From the NCBI RefSeq assembly GCF_006912135.1, contig NZ_VIRS01000038.1, positions 1-64,000 on the forward strand: a DNA stretch of 64,000 nucleotides. Reading direction: 5' to 3'. A program made the translations under genes and the position numbers. Origin of the DNA: Cryptosporangium phraense (lineage in GTDB: Bacteria > Actinomycetota > Actinomycetes > Mycobacteriales > Cryptosporangiaceae). The notes below the pieces were generated by a model that was given only the letters and a program-made list of their open reading frames with translations, had not been told where the DNA came from and searched no databases. Positions 9,200-18,512 of this stretch are shown in pieces. Position 1 is the first letter of the stretch. Each line of letters begins with the position of its first letter.

Positions 9200-10504
9200 T
9201 CAGAGCGTCGCTCCCACCCGGAGCCACCGCCCCGACCACGTCCGCCACACCATCCCGACGAACCGCACCGCGATGAACACCGCGAGCCCGGTCCACACCC
9301 CGGCCAGCCCCCACCCGTACACCGCCGCGGCCAGCGTCACCGGCACGAACCCCAGCAGCGCCGACCCGACCGTCACGTTCCGGATGTACGCGTTGTCCCC
9401 GGCCCCCAGCAGCACCCCGTCCAGCGCGAACACCACGCCCCCGACCGGCACCATCCCGACCAGGAACGGCCACAGCACCCCGAGCTGCTCCCGCACCGCA
9501 GCATCCGAAGTAAAGACCCCGGGCACGACGAACCACCCCAGCGCGAACACCACCGCGAACGCCAGCCCGGCCACGACCCCGAACCGGCTCACCCGCCAGG
9601 CCGTGCTCTTCGCCGCCCCGACGTCGCCGCCGCCCAGGGCCGCCCCGACCAGCGACTGCGCCGCGATCGCGAACGAGTCGAGCAGCAACGCGGCCAGGTT
9701 CCAGAGCTGCAGCCCGACCTGGTGTGCGGCGAGCTGGGCCGCACCGGCCCGCCCGGCCACCGCGGCCGCGGTGAGGAACGCGGCCTGGAACGCCGCCGAC
9801 CGGACGATCAGGTCCCGGCTGACCACCAGCTGACGTCTCATCACCGACCAGCGCGGCCCGAGCGGCACCCGCTCGCGCACCAGCGCCCACAGGCACACGC
9901 CGCCGCCGAGCCACTGCGCCAGCACGTTGGCCCAGGCCGACCCGGCCAGCCCGAGTCCGAGCGGATACACGAACACCGGCGACGCGGCCGCCGACACGAT
10001 GTTCGCGACCACCACGATCACGACCGGCGTCCGGGTGTTCTGCACCCCGCGCAGCCAGCCGTTGCCCGCGAACACCAGCAGGATCCCCGGCAGCCCCAGC
10101 ACCGCGATGCGCAGCCACCCCTCGGCGGCCCCGGCCACGTCCGTATCGCCGGCGATGGCCCGGGTCACCCACGGCGCCAGCACCTGCCCGGCCACGATCC
10201 CGGCCCCGCCGATCAGCAACGCCAGCCACGACGCCTGCACGCCCTCGCCGACGGCGGCGTCCCGCTGCCCGGCGCCGAACCAGCGGGCCGCGCGCCCGGT
10301 GGTGCCGTAGGCCAGCGACGTGCCGACGATCGCCAGTAGACCCATCAGCGTCCCGCCGGCCCCCAGCCCGGCCAGCGCCACCCGACCCAGGTGACCAACC
10401 ACCGCGGTGTCCACCAGCAGGAACAACGGTTCCGCGGCCAGCACGACGAACGCCGAAGCCGCCAGCCGGACGACCCGCCCCGCGCCGGGCTCCCCGCCGG
10501 TCAT
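9200..10504 (-). CDS. MATE-family multidrug efflux transporter
   Basis: A 434-residue protein with twelve predicted hydrophobic helices in two six-helix halves, the MATE (DinF/NorM) layout; members export cationic drugs or metabolites using Na+ or H+ gradients. Landmark stretches are AAEPLFLLVDTAVVGHLG in helix 1 and IAAQSLVGAALG in helix 7. The start is ATG at 10504, whose codon overlaps the stop of the upstream methyltransferase (ATGA), so the two are coupled. A longer open frame upstream runs through the methyltransferase gene and is rejected. Substrate unknown; coupling to a methyltransferase could mean export of a methylated product. Confidence 0.92.
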   Translation of the reverse strand: MTGGEPGAGRVVRLAASAFVVLAAEPLFLLVDTAVVGHLGRVALAGLGAGGTLMGLLAIVGTSLAYGTTGRAARWFGAGQRDAAVGEGVQASWLALLIGGAGIVAGQVLAPWVTRAIAGDTDVAGAAEGWLRIAVLGLPGILLVFAGNGWLRGVQNTRTPVVIVVVANIVSAAASPVFVYPLGLGLAGSAWANVLAQWLGGGVCLWALVRERVPLGPRWSVMRRQLVVSRDLIVRSAAFQAAFLTAAAVAGRAGAAQLAAHQVGLQLWNLAALLLDSFAIAAQSLVGAALGGGDVGAAKSTAWRVSRFGVVAGLAFAVVFALGWFVVPGVFTSDAAVREQLGVLWPFLVGMVPVGGVVFALDGVLLGAGDNAYIRNVTVGSALLGFVPVTLAAAVYGWGLAGVWTGLAVFIAVRFVGMVWRTWSGRWLRVGATL

Positions 10505-11340
10505 TCCGGCTTGCGCGCCTGCAAGGTGTAGGTGAGCGGCGCCCGCCACGGCCGGTCCGCCATCCGGCGCTCGTCCCCCTCGAGACGCTCCATCTTCCCC
10601 GGGAACGGCTCCCACGGCACCGAGTCGTGCTCGACCAGCTGCGTCAGCACCAGCCCCTGGTCCAGCAGAGCGGTGACCACCTCGCCCAACCCGTGGTTCC
10701 AGTTGTGCACCGTGTTGTGGGTGAACGTCGCGTCGGTCTGGACGTAGGTGTCGTCGTCGTGCCACACCAGCGGCTCTTCCCGCTCGAAGTAGGGGTACTC
10801 GAGCACGAGGGATCCGTCCGGCCTGGCGTCGTCCAGAGCCCAGAGGACCGGGTGGCCCTCCCGCATGAACAACCGTCCCCCGGGCCGGAGGAGCTCGGCC
10901 ACGATGGCGGCCCACCGGCGCACGTCGGGGAGCCAGCAGAGCGCGCCGACGCCGGTGAAGACGAAGTCGAACCGCCCGGCGCCGAGCGCGGGAACCGCCT
11001 CGTACACATCGGACTGGACGAACTCGACCTTCGCGCCCGTCTCGGCGGCCAGCTCACGGGCCTGCGACAGCGACTCGCCGGAGAAGTCCAGGCCGGTCAT
11101 GCGCGCGCCCAGGCGGGCCAGCGACAGCGTGTCGGTCCCGATGTGGCACTGCAGGTGCAGGCCGTCGAGACCGGAGAGGTCACCCAACCGGGGCAGGTCG
11201 AACTGAACGACGTGGCTCAGGAACGTCGGATCGACCCGGAAACGGTCGACGGAGTAGTCGTCCGAGGCCGCGTGCGCCGCCGCCCGGTCGTCCCAGCTGG
11301 CCCGATTGAGTGCGCGATAGTCCTCGCCGTTTGCTGTCAC
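10501..11340 (-). CDS. class I SAM-dependent methyltransferase
   Basis: A 279-residue protein with a Rossmann-type AdoMet domain. Motif I is degenerate (HLQCHIGTDTLSLARLG replaces the Gly-rich loop), which is usual for the small-molecule methyltransferase group starting with a Trp-Asp-rich segment (NRASWDDRA). Motif II is VEFVQSDV and the post-II region FDFVFTGVGALCWLPD. The C-terminal half (YVQTDATFTHNTVHNW) is typical of the same group. It is the first gene of a two-gene unit with the MATE exporter. Start ATG at 11340. Substrate unknown. Confidence 0.88.
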   Translation of the reverse strand: MTANGEDYRALNRASWDDRAAAHAASDDYSVDRFRVDPTFLSHVVQFDLPRLGDLSGLDGLHLQCHIGTDTLSLARLGARMTGLDFSGESLSQARELAAETGAKVEFVQSDVYEAVPALGAGRFDFVFTGVGALCWLPDVRRWAAIVAELLRPGGRLFMREGHPVLWALDDARPDGSLVLEYPYFEREEPLVWHDDDTYVQTDATFTHNTVHNWNHGLGEVVTALLDQGLVLTQLVEHDSVPWEPFPGKMERLEGDERRMADRPWRAPLTYTLQARKPE

Positions 11341-11389
11341 GACACGAAAATGTCACACCGGTCACAGCGTTTATCGGCCGGTACCCGGT

Positions 11390-11681
11390 AGACCCGCTTC
11401 GGTCGGCGCCGGCGCGAGCGTGGTGACCGCGGTCAGCGTCGGCACGATCGGCTTCTTCGCGCTGCGCGACCAACTGGTCCACTGGGGCCATTCGGCCGTG
11501 GCCGGCCCGCATCGTCGCCGCGGTCGCCCCGGTCGACGCCGCCGCCGGTACCGAGCTGCTGGCCCGCTGGTTCGCGGCCCAGGGACTCTGGCCGTCCGAG
11601 GCCCCGGAGGTGTTCCGGCTGGCCTTGGCCGGCGAAGGGTTGGAGGCTCCCGAGCTGCCCGGCTGGACGCCACAGCACTAA
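11390..11681 (+). pseudogene. frame-broken coding remnant
   Basis: Two short stretches with coding-like G/C third positions lie head to tail in different frames. The first (from about 11390, possible GTG at 11420) reads TAVSVGTIGFFALRDQLVHW. The second, one frame over, reads RIVAAVAPVDAAAGTELLA, continues to LAGEGLEAPELPGWTPQH and stops at 11679. The switch falls near 11500, inside a GCC/CGG-rich patch. A frameshifted or decayed gene, or a sequencing indel, would explain this. The family is not recognised. Confidence 0.35.
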
Positions 11682-11683
11682 CT

Positions 11684-11701
11684 TTCGCACCTGTGTTCGA
11701 A
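11684..11701 (+). promoter_or_regulatory. LexA (SOS) box upstream of alkB
   Basis: TTCGCACCTGTGTTCGAA matches the actinobacterial LexA operator TCGAAC-N4-GTTCGA with a single mismatch (C for A in the left arm) and keeps the outer T/A pair. It ends 20 bases before the alkB ATG, so LexA bound there would cover the promoter. DNA-damage induction of alkB is inferred. Confidence 0.75.
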
Positions 11702-11721
11702 GATTGCAGTAGGCTGGGCTC

Positions 11722-12357
11722 ATGACCGCGATTGCGTATCAGCCGTCGATCCTGGAACTCGCGGACACCGACGCGCGGCTCGGCCCGCTCGCCGGTCGGG
11801 TCCGGCGGCACGAACTCTCGGCCGGCGCCTGGGTCGACCATCTGCCCGGCTGGGTCCGCGGCTCCGACGCGGTGTTCCAGACGCTGCTGTCCGACGTCGA
11901 GTGGCGCGCCGAGCGTCGCGAGATGTACGACCGCGAGGTCGACGTCCCGCGCCTGCTCCGCTGGTACGACGGTCACGAGACGCTCCCGCACCCGCTGCTC
12001 ACCGACGCCCGCGAAGCGCTCACCAAGTACTACGCGCCCGAACTGGGCGAGCCGTTCGTGACGGCGGGCATGTGCCTGTATCGAGACGGCCGAGACAGCG
12101 TCGCCTGGCACGGCGACACGCTGGGCCGCTCGGCGAGGCAAGACACGATGGTCGCCATAGTCTCGTTCGGCGCCCCGCGCCCGTTGATGCTCCGCCCGCG
12201 GGGCGGCGGCTCGAGTCTGCGCTTCCCGGTGGGGCACGGGGATCTGATCGTGATGGGCGGCTCGTGCCAGCGGACGTGGGAACACGCGGTCCCGAAGACC
12301 ACGAGGGCCGCGGGCCCGCGGGTGAGCGTGCAGTTCAGGCCGGTAGACGTAGCGTAA
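11722..12357 (+). CDS. alkB: AlkB-type alkylated-DNA repair dioxygenase
   Basis: A 211-residue Fe(II)/2-oxoglutarate dioxygenase that removes alkyl lesions such as 1-methyladenine or 3-methylcytosine from DNA by oxidative demethylation. The metal triad is visible as WHGD (His and Asp) and WEHAVPK (His); the 2-oxoglutarate-binding Arg lies in RVSVQFR near the C-terminus. The segment YHDGxDS-like (LYRDGRDSVAWHGD) is typical of the AlkB family. Length is normal. It stands alone, transcribed behind a near-consensus LexA box, which fits an SOS or adaptive alkylation response. Start ATG at 11722 has little Shine-Dalgarno sequence, so a short-leader or leaderless mRNA is possible. Confidence 0.93.
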   Translation: MTAIAYQPSILELADTDARLGPLAGRVRRHELSAGAWVDHLPGWVRGSDAVFQTLLSDVEWRAERREMYDREVDVPRLLRWYDGHETLPHPLLTDAREALTKYYAPELGEPFVTAGMCLYRDGRDSVAWHGDTLGRSARQDTMVAIVSFGAPRPLMLRPRGGGSSLRFPVGHGDLIVMGGSCQRTWEHAVPKTTRAAGPRVSVQFRPVDVA

Positions 12358-12660
12358 CCGCGGCCGCGGGCCGGGACGGGCGGCCGGGGCCGGGCGGGCC
12401 GGGGCGGCCGGGGCCGGGGCGGTCGAAGCCGGGGCGGTCGAAGCCGGGGCGGTCGAAGCCGGGGCGGTCGAAGCCGGGGCGGTCGAGGCCGGGGCGGTCG
12501 AGGCCGGCGGGTGCGGTGGGGCGGCGGGGTCTGTTGTGGGTGGCTGGGGTCGCGGGCCGGGACCAGGTGGGTCGGGGCTTGGGCAGCGGGTCTGGTCGTG
12601 GGTGGCTTGGGTCGGCGGCCGGGTTTCGGCTGGGGATCGGCTAGACACATGTCCGGGCCT
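12358..12660. repeat. low-complexity region with 15-bp minisatellite
   Basis: Six uninterrupted copies of the 15-base unit GGGGCGGTCGAAGCC (the last two with G for A at position 12) run from 12416 to 12505, flanked by related GGCCGGGGC-type sequence. The leftward frame would code a run of Ala-Pro-Ala-Ser-Thr, but no credible gene start, domain or ribosome site accompanies it. Probably a non-coding minisatellite, or the relic of a disordered linker. Confidence 0.75.
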
Positions 12661-13039
12661 CGGTAGCTGAACTCGGCCAGACCCTTGGTGTCACGCCCGC
12701 TACCGCGGGCCCGGGGCTGTCGCCAGGGTGCTCGCCGCTGGGCTCACCGTCTCTGGCCGAAGGGCCGGCCGGACTACACGACCGCTAAAGCAGACCCCGC
12801 AGCACCGCAACCATCCCTGCACGGGCACCATCTCGCACGGGTGTCGCCCCAGCACTGAGCCACGATTCTGACTGCGCACCAGGGGCCCGCACCGGGCCAG
12901 CCAATAGTTGCGCGCACACCGGCCTTCCGGGGCCGATCATGACCCGCACCCAACCCGCCAGCGTCTGCGGCCCGGTCCGCGCTGAACCCGTACACCCGGC
13001 GCTAACCCCAACCGAGCCACCCCACCCGACCACGCGAGA
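12661..13039. other. gene-free stretch with decayed sequence
   Basis: No frame shows coding-like third-position bias over a useful length, and stops occur in all frames. GC content appears lower than in flanking genes. It lies between a minisatellite and a transposase relic and is best read as decayed accessory DNA. No tRNA or hairpin of note was seen. Confidence 0.5.
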
Positions 13040-13368
13040 CTGACAGCACCGCCCAGCCAGATCCATATCGACGCCAACAGGCTCGGATGGATCCCTGCCA
13101 GCGGCTGAAACCCACCCCCGCACAAATCCGCAGCCATCGGCTACGTCAACATCGCCGCCGCCGTAGACGGCCACTCCCATCACGCCGAAGCTCTCCGAGC
13201 AGAGAAGCCACCACTCGCACCGGACCCCTCAACTCGCCGACCAAGCCTCCGCCGGAAACCCGCGGCTTCCCCCACCGTTGCCACGGAACGGACCCACCGG
13301 CGGCCCTACGTCAGCAACTGGCACCGCCCCCCGGCGCTTGCCACTCGGCCAAAGCGCCATCATCAGGT
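13040..13368 (+). pseudogene. IS481-family transposase relic
   Basis: One frame keeps recognisable pieces of an IS481-type DDE transposase. IHIDANRLGWIPASG corresponds to the ELIHVDVKKLGRIPDGG region with the first catalytic Asp. After an in-frame TGA at 13106, IGYVNIAAAVDGHS and then EALRAEK match the second block (usually GYVYVHSAVDDHSRLAYxEVL). ERTHRRPYVSNWHRPPALA resembles the C-terminal EWAYRRPFVSNAHRxxAL block. The middle, with the second Asp, and the N-terminal helix-turn-helix are missing, so the relic is internally deleted and inactive. No terminal inverted repeats were found. Confidence 0.68.
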
Positions 13369-13386
13369 CGTGGCGCAACAGCCCGC

Positions 13387-14079
13387 TCACGGGTTGACGG
13401 TGAACGTCACGGCTCTGCTTTCCAAGGTGCCCAGGCGCGCAACCAGCTGATATTTACCCGGGGCCACCGGAGCCCCGGTCACACAATTCTTCGAGGACGT
13501 CGTCCCGCCCCACTTGATGTAGTAATTCAGCGTCTCGCCGGGCACGATCTTGCGCTCGACCGTCGCGCCGGCGGCGTCGGCCCTCGAGCTGCAATCGTCG
13601 GACGACCAGACCTGCTTGGCCCCGGACAGGATCTTCAACTCCTGCTCATTCGAGCCGACATCCCGGCGGCACGCGGCCGTCGACGAGTTCTTCACCACCA
13701 GCCGCATCTGCGCGAACTCCCCGATCCGCACCGCCCCGTCCGACGGCACCGCGGTGAGCGTCAGGGCCGAGTCGGGGCACGCAGCCGAATCAGTCGCCGA
13801 GCCACCGGCCGCGGTGTCGGGCGCCGTCGTCGCCGAGTCGGGCGACTCCTCGCTCGGCGCCGAGCCGGCCGCGGACTCCCCCGGATCGGGCGAGCTGCCA
13901 CCGGCCGCGGGCGCGGCACTCGTCGGATCAACGCCGGCGAGCTTCGCCTCGCCGCCGTCCGAACCGCGCACGACCAGGCACGACGCAAACGCGAGCAGGA
14001 TGACGAGCAGCGGAACGAAGATCAGGAGGCGCCGGCGCCAGTAGACGCCCGAGGGGTGGGGTCCGACCGTCCAGTTCAT
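13387..14079 (-). CDS. membrane-anchored secreted protein of unknown function
   Basis: A 230-residue protein with a short cytosolic N-terminus, one hydrophobic segment (about residues 18-36, ending near a Cys), a Ser/Ala/Pro/Glu-rich spacer (about 45-100) and an extracytoplasmic domain of about 125 residues with beta-sandwich character and four Cys that could pair. The domain resembles the Ig-like fold found in many actinomycete cell-surface proteins, but no family is claimed. It is divergent from mutY, a neighbour arrangement seen in other actinomycetes. Start ATG at 14079. Confidence 0.8.
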   Translation of the reverse strand: MNWTVGPHPSGVYWRRRLLIFVPLLVILLAFASCLVVRGSDGGEAKLAGVDPTSAAPAAGGSSPDPGESAAGSAPSEESPDSATTAPDTAAGGSATDSAACPDSALTLTAVPSDGAVRIGEFAQMRLVVKNSSTAACRRDVGSNEQELKILSGAKQVWSSDDCSSRADAAGATVERKIVPGETLNYYIKWGGTTSSKNCVTGAPVAPGKYQLVARLGTLESRAVTFTVNP

Positions 14080-14220
14080 GGTGGTGGAACGGTATCGCTC
14101 CGGGGCCGCTGATGCGTGACGGCACGCCGCAGGTCTCGACCCGACGTAGAGACCATCGCAGCATCGATGTCCAATTTGTCGGTTTCGTTGAGCGGAAGCG
14201 GTCTGGCACGATCACCAGTG

Positions 14221-15111
14221 ATGTCAACGCTTCCCTTCGTTGCGCACGTCCTCGACTGGTACGACGAGAACGCCCGGGATCTCCCCTGGCGCACCGCGGA
14301 CGCCAGCCCCTGGGGCGTCCTCGTCAGCGAGATCATGCTGCAGCAGACGCCCGTGTCGCGCGTCCTCCCGGCCTGGCAGGCATGGATGTCGCGCTGGCCC
14401 ACGCCAACCGCGATGGCCGCCGACGAGCCCGGCGAGGCCGTCCGGATGTGGGGGCGGCTCGGCTACCCGCGACGAGCGCTGCGCCTGCACGAGTGCGCGG
14501 TAGCGATCACCACCCGGCACGACGGCGAACTACCGACCGACCTGGACGCGCTGCTGGCACTGCCCGGCGTCGGGGCGTACACGGCCCGGGCCATCGCCTC
14601 GTTCGCGTACGGGCAGCGGCACGCGGTCGTCGACACCAACGTCCGAAGGGTGCTGAGCAGGGTCGTCACCGGGGTCGCCGACACCGCGCCCGGGTCGGCC
14701 GCGCGCGACCTCGCCCTGGCCGAGCCGCTGGTGCCGGACGACCCCGCGGTGGCGGCCAAGTACGCGGTGGCGGTGATGGAGCTGGGCGCGCTGGTGTGCA
14801 CGGCCCGGGCTCCCCGCTGCGCCGACTGCCCGGTCGTCGACGACTGCGCCTGGTTCCGGGCCGGCAAGCCGGCCTACGACGGGCCGGCCAAGCGTCCGCA
14901 GGGGTACGCGGGCACCGACCGCCAGGTGCGCGGACGCCTGCTCGCCGTGCTCCGGGACGCCACCGGCCCCGTACCCCAGGGAGCGCTAGACGTGGTGTGG
15001 AACGAGCCGGTCCAACGTGCCCGCGCCCTGGACGGCCTGGTCGCCGACGGCCTGGTCGACCCGCTCCCCGACGGCACCTACGCCCTGCCCGGAGCGGCCC
15101 GCGCCAATTGA
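14221..15111 (+). CDS. mutY: A/G-specific adenine glycosylase MutY
   Basis: A 296-residue DNA repair glycosylase that removes adenine mispaired with 8-oxoguanine. The catalytic Glu lies in SEIMLQQTPV, the helix-hairpin-helix is LPGVGAYTARAI and the catalytic Asp is in VVDTNVRRV. The iron-sulfur cluster ligands follow the exact C-x6-C-x2-C-x5-C spacing (CTARAPRCADCPVVDDC). ATG at 14221 is chosen because the 35 residues upstream in the open frame lack any MutY similarity. The C-terminal 8-oxoG-recognition domain is short, as in other actinobacterial MutY proteins. It converges on clpC across a long hairpin that contains the mutY stop. Confidence 0.95.
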   Translation: MSTLPFVAHVLDWYDENARDLPWRTADASPWGVLVSEIMLQQTPVSRVLPAWQAWMSRWPTPTAMAADEPGEAVRMWGRLGYPRRALRLHECAVAITTRHDGELPTDLDALLALPGVGAYTARAIASFAYGQRHAVVDTNVRRVLSRVVTGVADTAPGSAARDLALAEPLVPDDPAVAAKYAVAVMELGALVCTARAPRCADCPVVDDCAWFRAGKPAYDGPAKRPQGYAGTDRQVRGRLLAVLRDATGPVPQGALDVVWNEPVQRARALDGLVADGLVDPLPDGTYALPGAARAN

Positions 15112-15159
15112 CGACTTTCCGGGGTTCTGGGCCGCCCCAGAACCCCGGAAAGTCGTCAA
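15108..15159. terminator. 24-bp perfect hairpin containing the mutY stop
   Basis: Arms 15108-15131 and 15136-15159 are exact complements around a CCGC loop. The left arm starts with TTGACGAC, so the mutY TGA (15109-15111) is inside the stem. It lies between convergent mutY and clpC and could end transcription from both sides. There is no T-run. Confidence 0.85.
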
Positions 15160-15163
15160 ATGC

Positions 15164-15200
15164 CGGAGGGGCGGACCGCCTACGGCGGCCCGCCCCTCCG
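15164..15200 (-). terminator. 17-bp hairpin after clpC
   Basis: Arms CGGAGGGGCGGACCGCC and its complement pair with one mismatch around a TAC loop. This is the first structure met by leftward transcripts after the clpC stop at 15212, followed by the larger mutY/clpC hairpin. Confidence 0.7.
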
Positions 15201-15211
15201 AAAAAGCAGCC

Positions 15212-17737
<2,526 letters not shown>

Positions 17738-17877
17738 CCCTCGTTAGCTCCTCACGTGCCAGTGGGCACCGTGTGGTCGCGAACACCTGATGGCGCCCGT
17801 CCCACCACTGTAGTCGGGTGATGACCTCCGGCCACCCGCCGTGGGGACCGGATCGGAGCCCCCTCGACTACTGCCTT

Positions 17878-17932
17878 CTATAACGGTGAGGTGGAAGGAG
17901 CACTTCCGACCAGCTGTCCGCTGAGAGCGAAC
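17878..17932 (-). promoter_or_regulatory. clpC promoter region with ClgR-type box
   Basis: Leftward, GTTCGC-TCTCA-GCG (17919-17932) matches the Streptomyces ClgR operator GTTCGC-N5-GCG exactly. A possible -10, TTATAG, lies at 17878-17883, about 40 bases further downstream, placing the box where an activator would sit. ClgR is known to activate clpP, clpC and lon genes in streptomycetes; control here is inferred. The remainder of the 310-base gap (17738-18047) holds only the lsr2 terminator candidate and the clpC leader. Confidence 0.62.
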
Positions 17933-17995
17933 GCCTGCCCCCGCTACCCGTACCTGCAGATTACGGACGTGACGCCCAGGGCGTTCAGCGGGGTG

Positions 17996-18029
17996 GGGGC
18001 CGCTCGGGAGGAGGGAAGGAAGCGGCCCC
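17996..18029 (-). terminator. hairpin after lsr2
   Basis: Nine-base complementary arms GGGGCCGCT and AGCGGCCCC are separated by a 16-base purine-rich loop, 18 bases beyond the lsr2 stop. It probably separates the lsr2 and clpC transcripts. Confidence 0.5.
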
Positions 18030-18047
18030 GGAGATCGACCGAACTGA

Positions 18048-18401
18048 TTAGCTCGCGTGGAACTTCTTCACGATGTCGCTCGGGATACGGCCGCGGTCGG
18101 AAACCTTGAATCCGCGCTTCTTGGCCCATTCCCGGATGGCCTGGTTCTGCTCGCGATCAGCGGTCGCGGTGGAACCGGTGGAGCGGGTGCGGGTAGCAGC
18201 GGCGGCCACCTTCACCGCGGTGGCCCGACCGGCCTTACGGGCTGCCCCGACGTAAGGCGCAACCGCGTCCCGCAGTGTTGCCGCGTTCTTCGAAGACAGA
18301 TCGATTTCGTAAGACACGCCGTCCAACGAGAACGTCACCGTCTCTTCTGCTTCCCCTCCGTCGATGTCATCGACGAGAAGCACCTGCACCTTCTGCGCCA
18401 C
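18048..18401 (-). CDS. lsr2: nucleoid-associated silencing protein Lsr2
   Basis: A 117-residue H-NS-like protein that bridges DNA and silences AT-rich, often horizontally acquired, genes. The N-terminal dimerisation part (VQVLLVDDIDG, then TVTFSLDGVSYEIDLS) and the C-terminal DNA-binding part (IREWAKKRGF and RGRIPSDI, with the RGR minor-groove hook) are both conserved. GTG at 18401 is chosen over the ATG 18 bases upstream because GGGAGGA lies 5 to 6 bases before it and the protein then begins like other Lsr2 sequences. It lies between lysS and clpC, the usual place in actinomycetes. Confidence 0.96.
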   Translation of the reverse strand: MAQKVQVLLVDDIDGGEAEETVTFSLDGVSYEIDLSSKNAATLRDAVAPYVGAARKAGRATAVKVAAAATRTRSTGSTATADREQNQAIREWAKKRGFKVSDRGRIPSDIVKKFHAS

Positions 18402-18441
18402 GAATTCCTCCCGGATCACCAGAAAACCTGGGTACGGCTAA

Positions 18442-18471
18442 ATACAATCATGGCACCGACCGAATTGCCAA
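18442..18471 (-). promoter_or_regulatory. possible lsr2 promoter
   Basis: In the A+T-rich lysS-lsr2 gap, leftward TTGGCA (18466-18471) and TTGTAT (18442-18447) are spaced by 18 bases. The -35 is good and the -10 weak; TATTTA overlaps as an alternative. Confidence 0.35.
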
Positions 18472-18512
18472 TACCCCGTATCCCCGAAACGCTCGGTAAC
18501 CGGGCGATGTCC

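Noticed and set aside
6403-9276. Second long rightward frame over the Hsp70-WD40 gene
   Set aside because: Arg/Pro/Gly-rich shadow translation; the other frame carries all Hsp70 and WD40 motifs.
12416-12505. Possible CRISPR array
   Set aside because: Units are contiguous 15-mers with no spacers, so it is a minisatellite.
11371-12648. Leftward frame with Ala-Pro-Ala-Ser-Thr repeats opposite alkB
   Set aside because: It runs antisense through alkB and consists of minisatellite translation without a domain.
13087-14112. Rightward frame of 341 codons crossing the transposase relic and the secreted-protein gene
   Set aside because: Low-complexity Arg-rich translation and antisense to a gene with clear signal anchor and Cys pattern.
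17770-17790. Second GTTCGC near the clpC start as a ClgR box
   Set aside because: The downstream GCG half-site is missing at the required spacing.
18402-18419. ATG start for lsr2 six codons upstream
   Set aside because: It would place the strong GGGAGGA ribosome site inside the gene and add residues absent from Lsr2 proteins.
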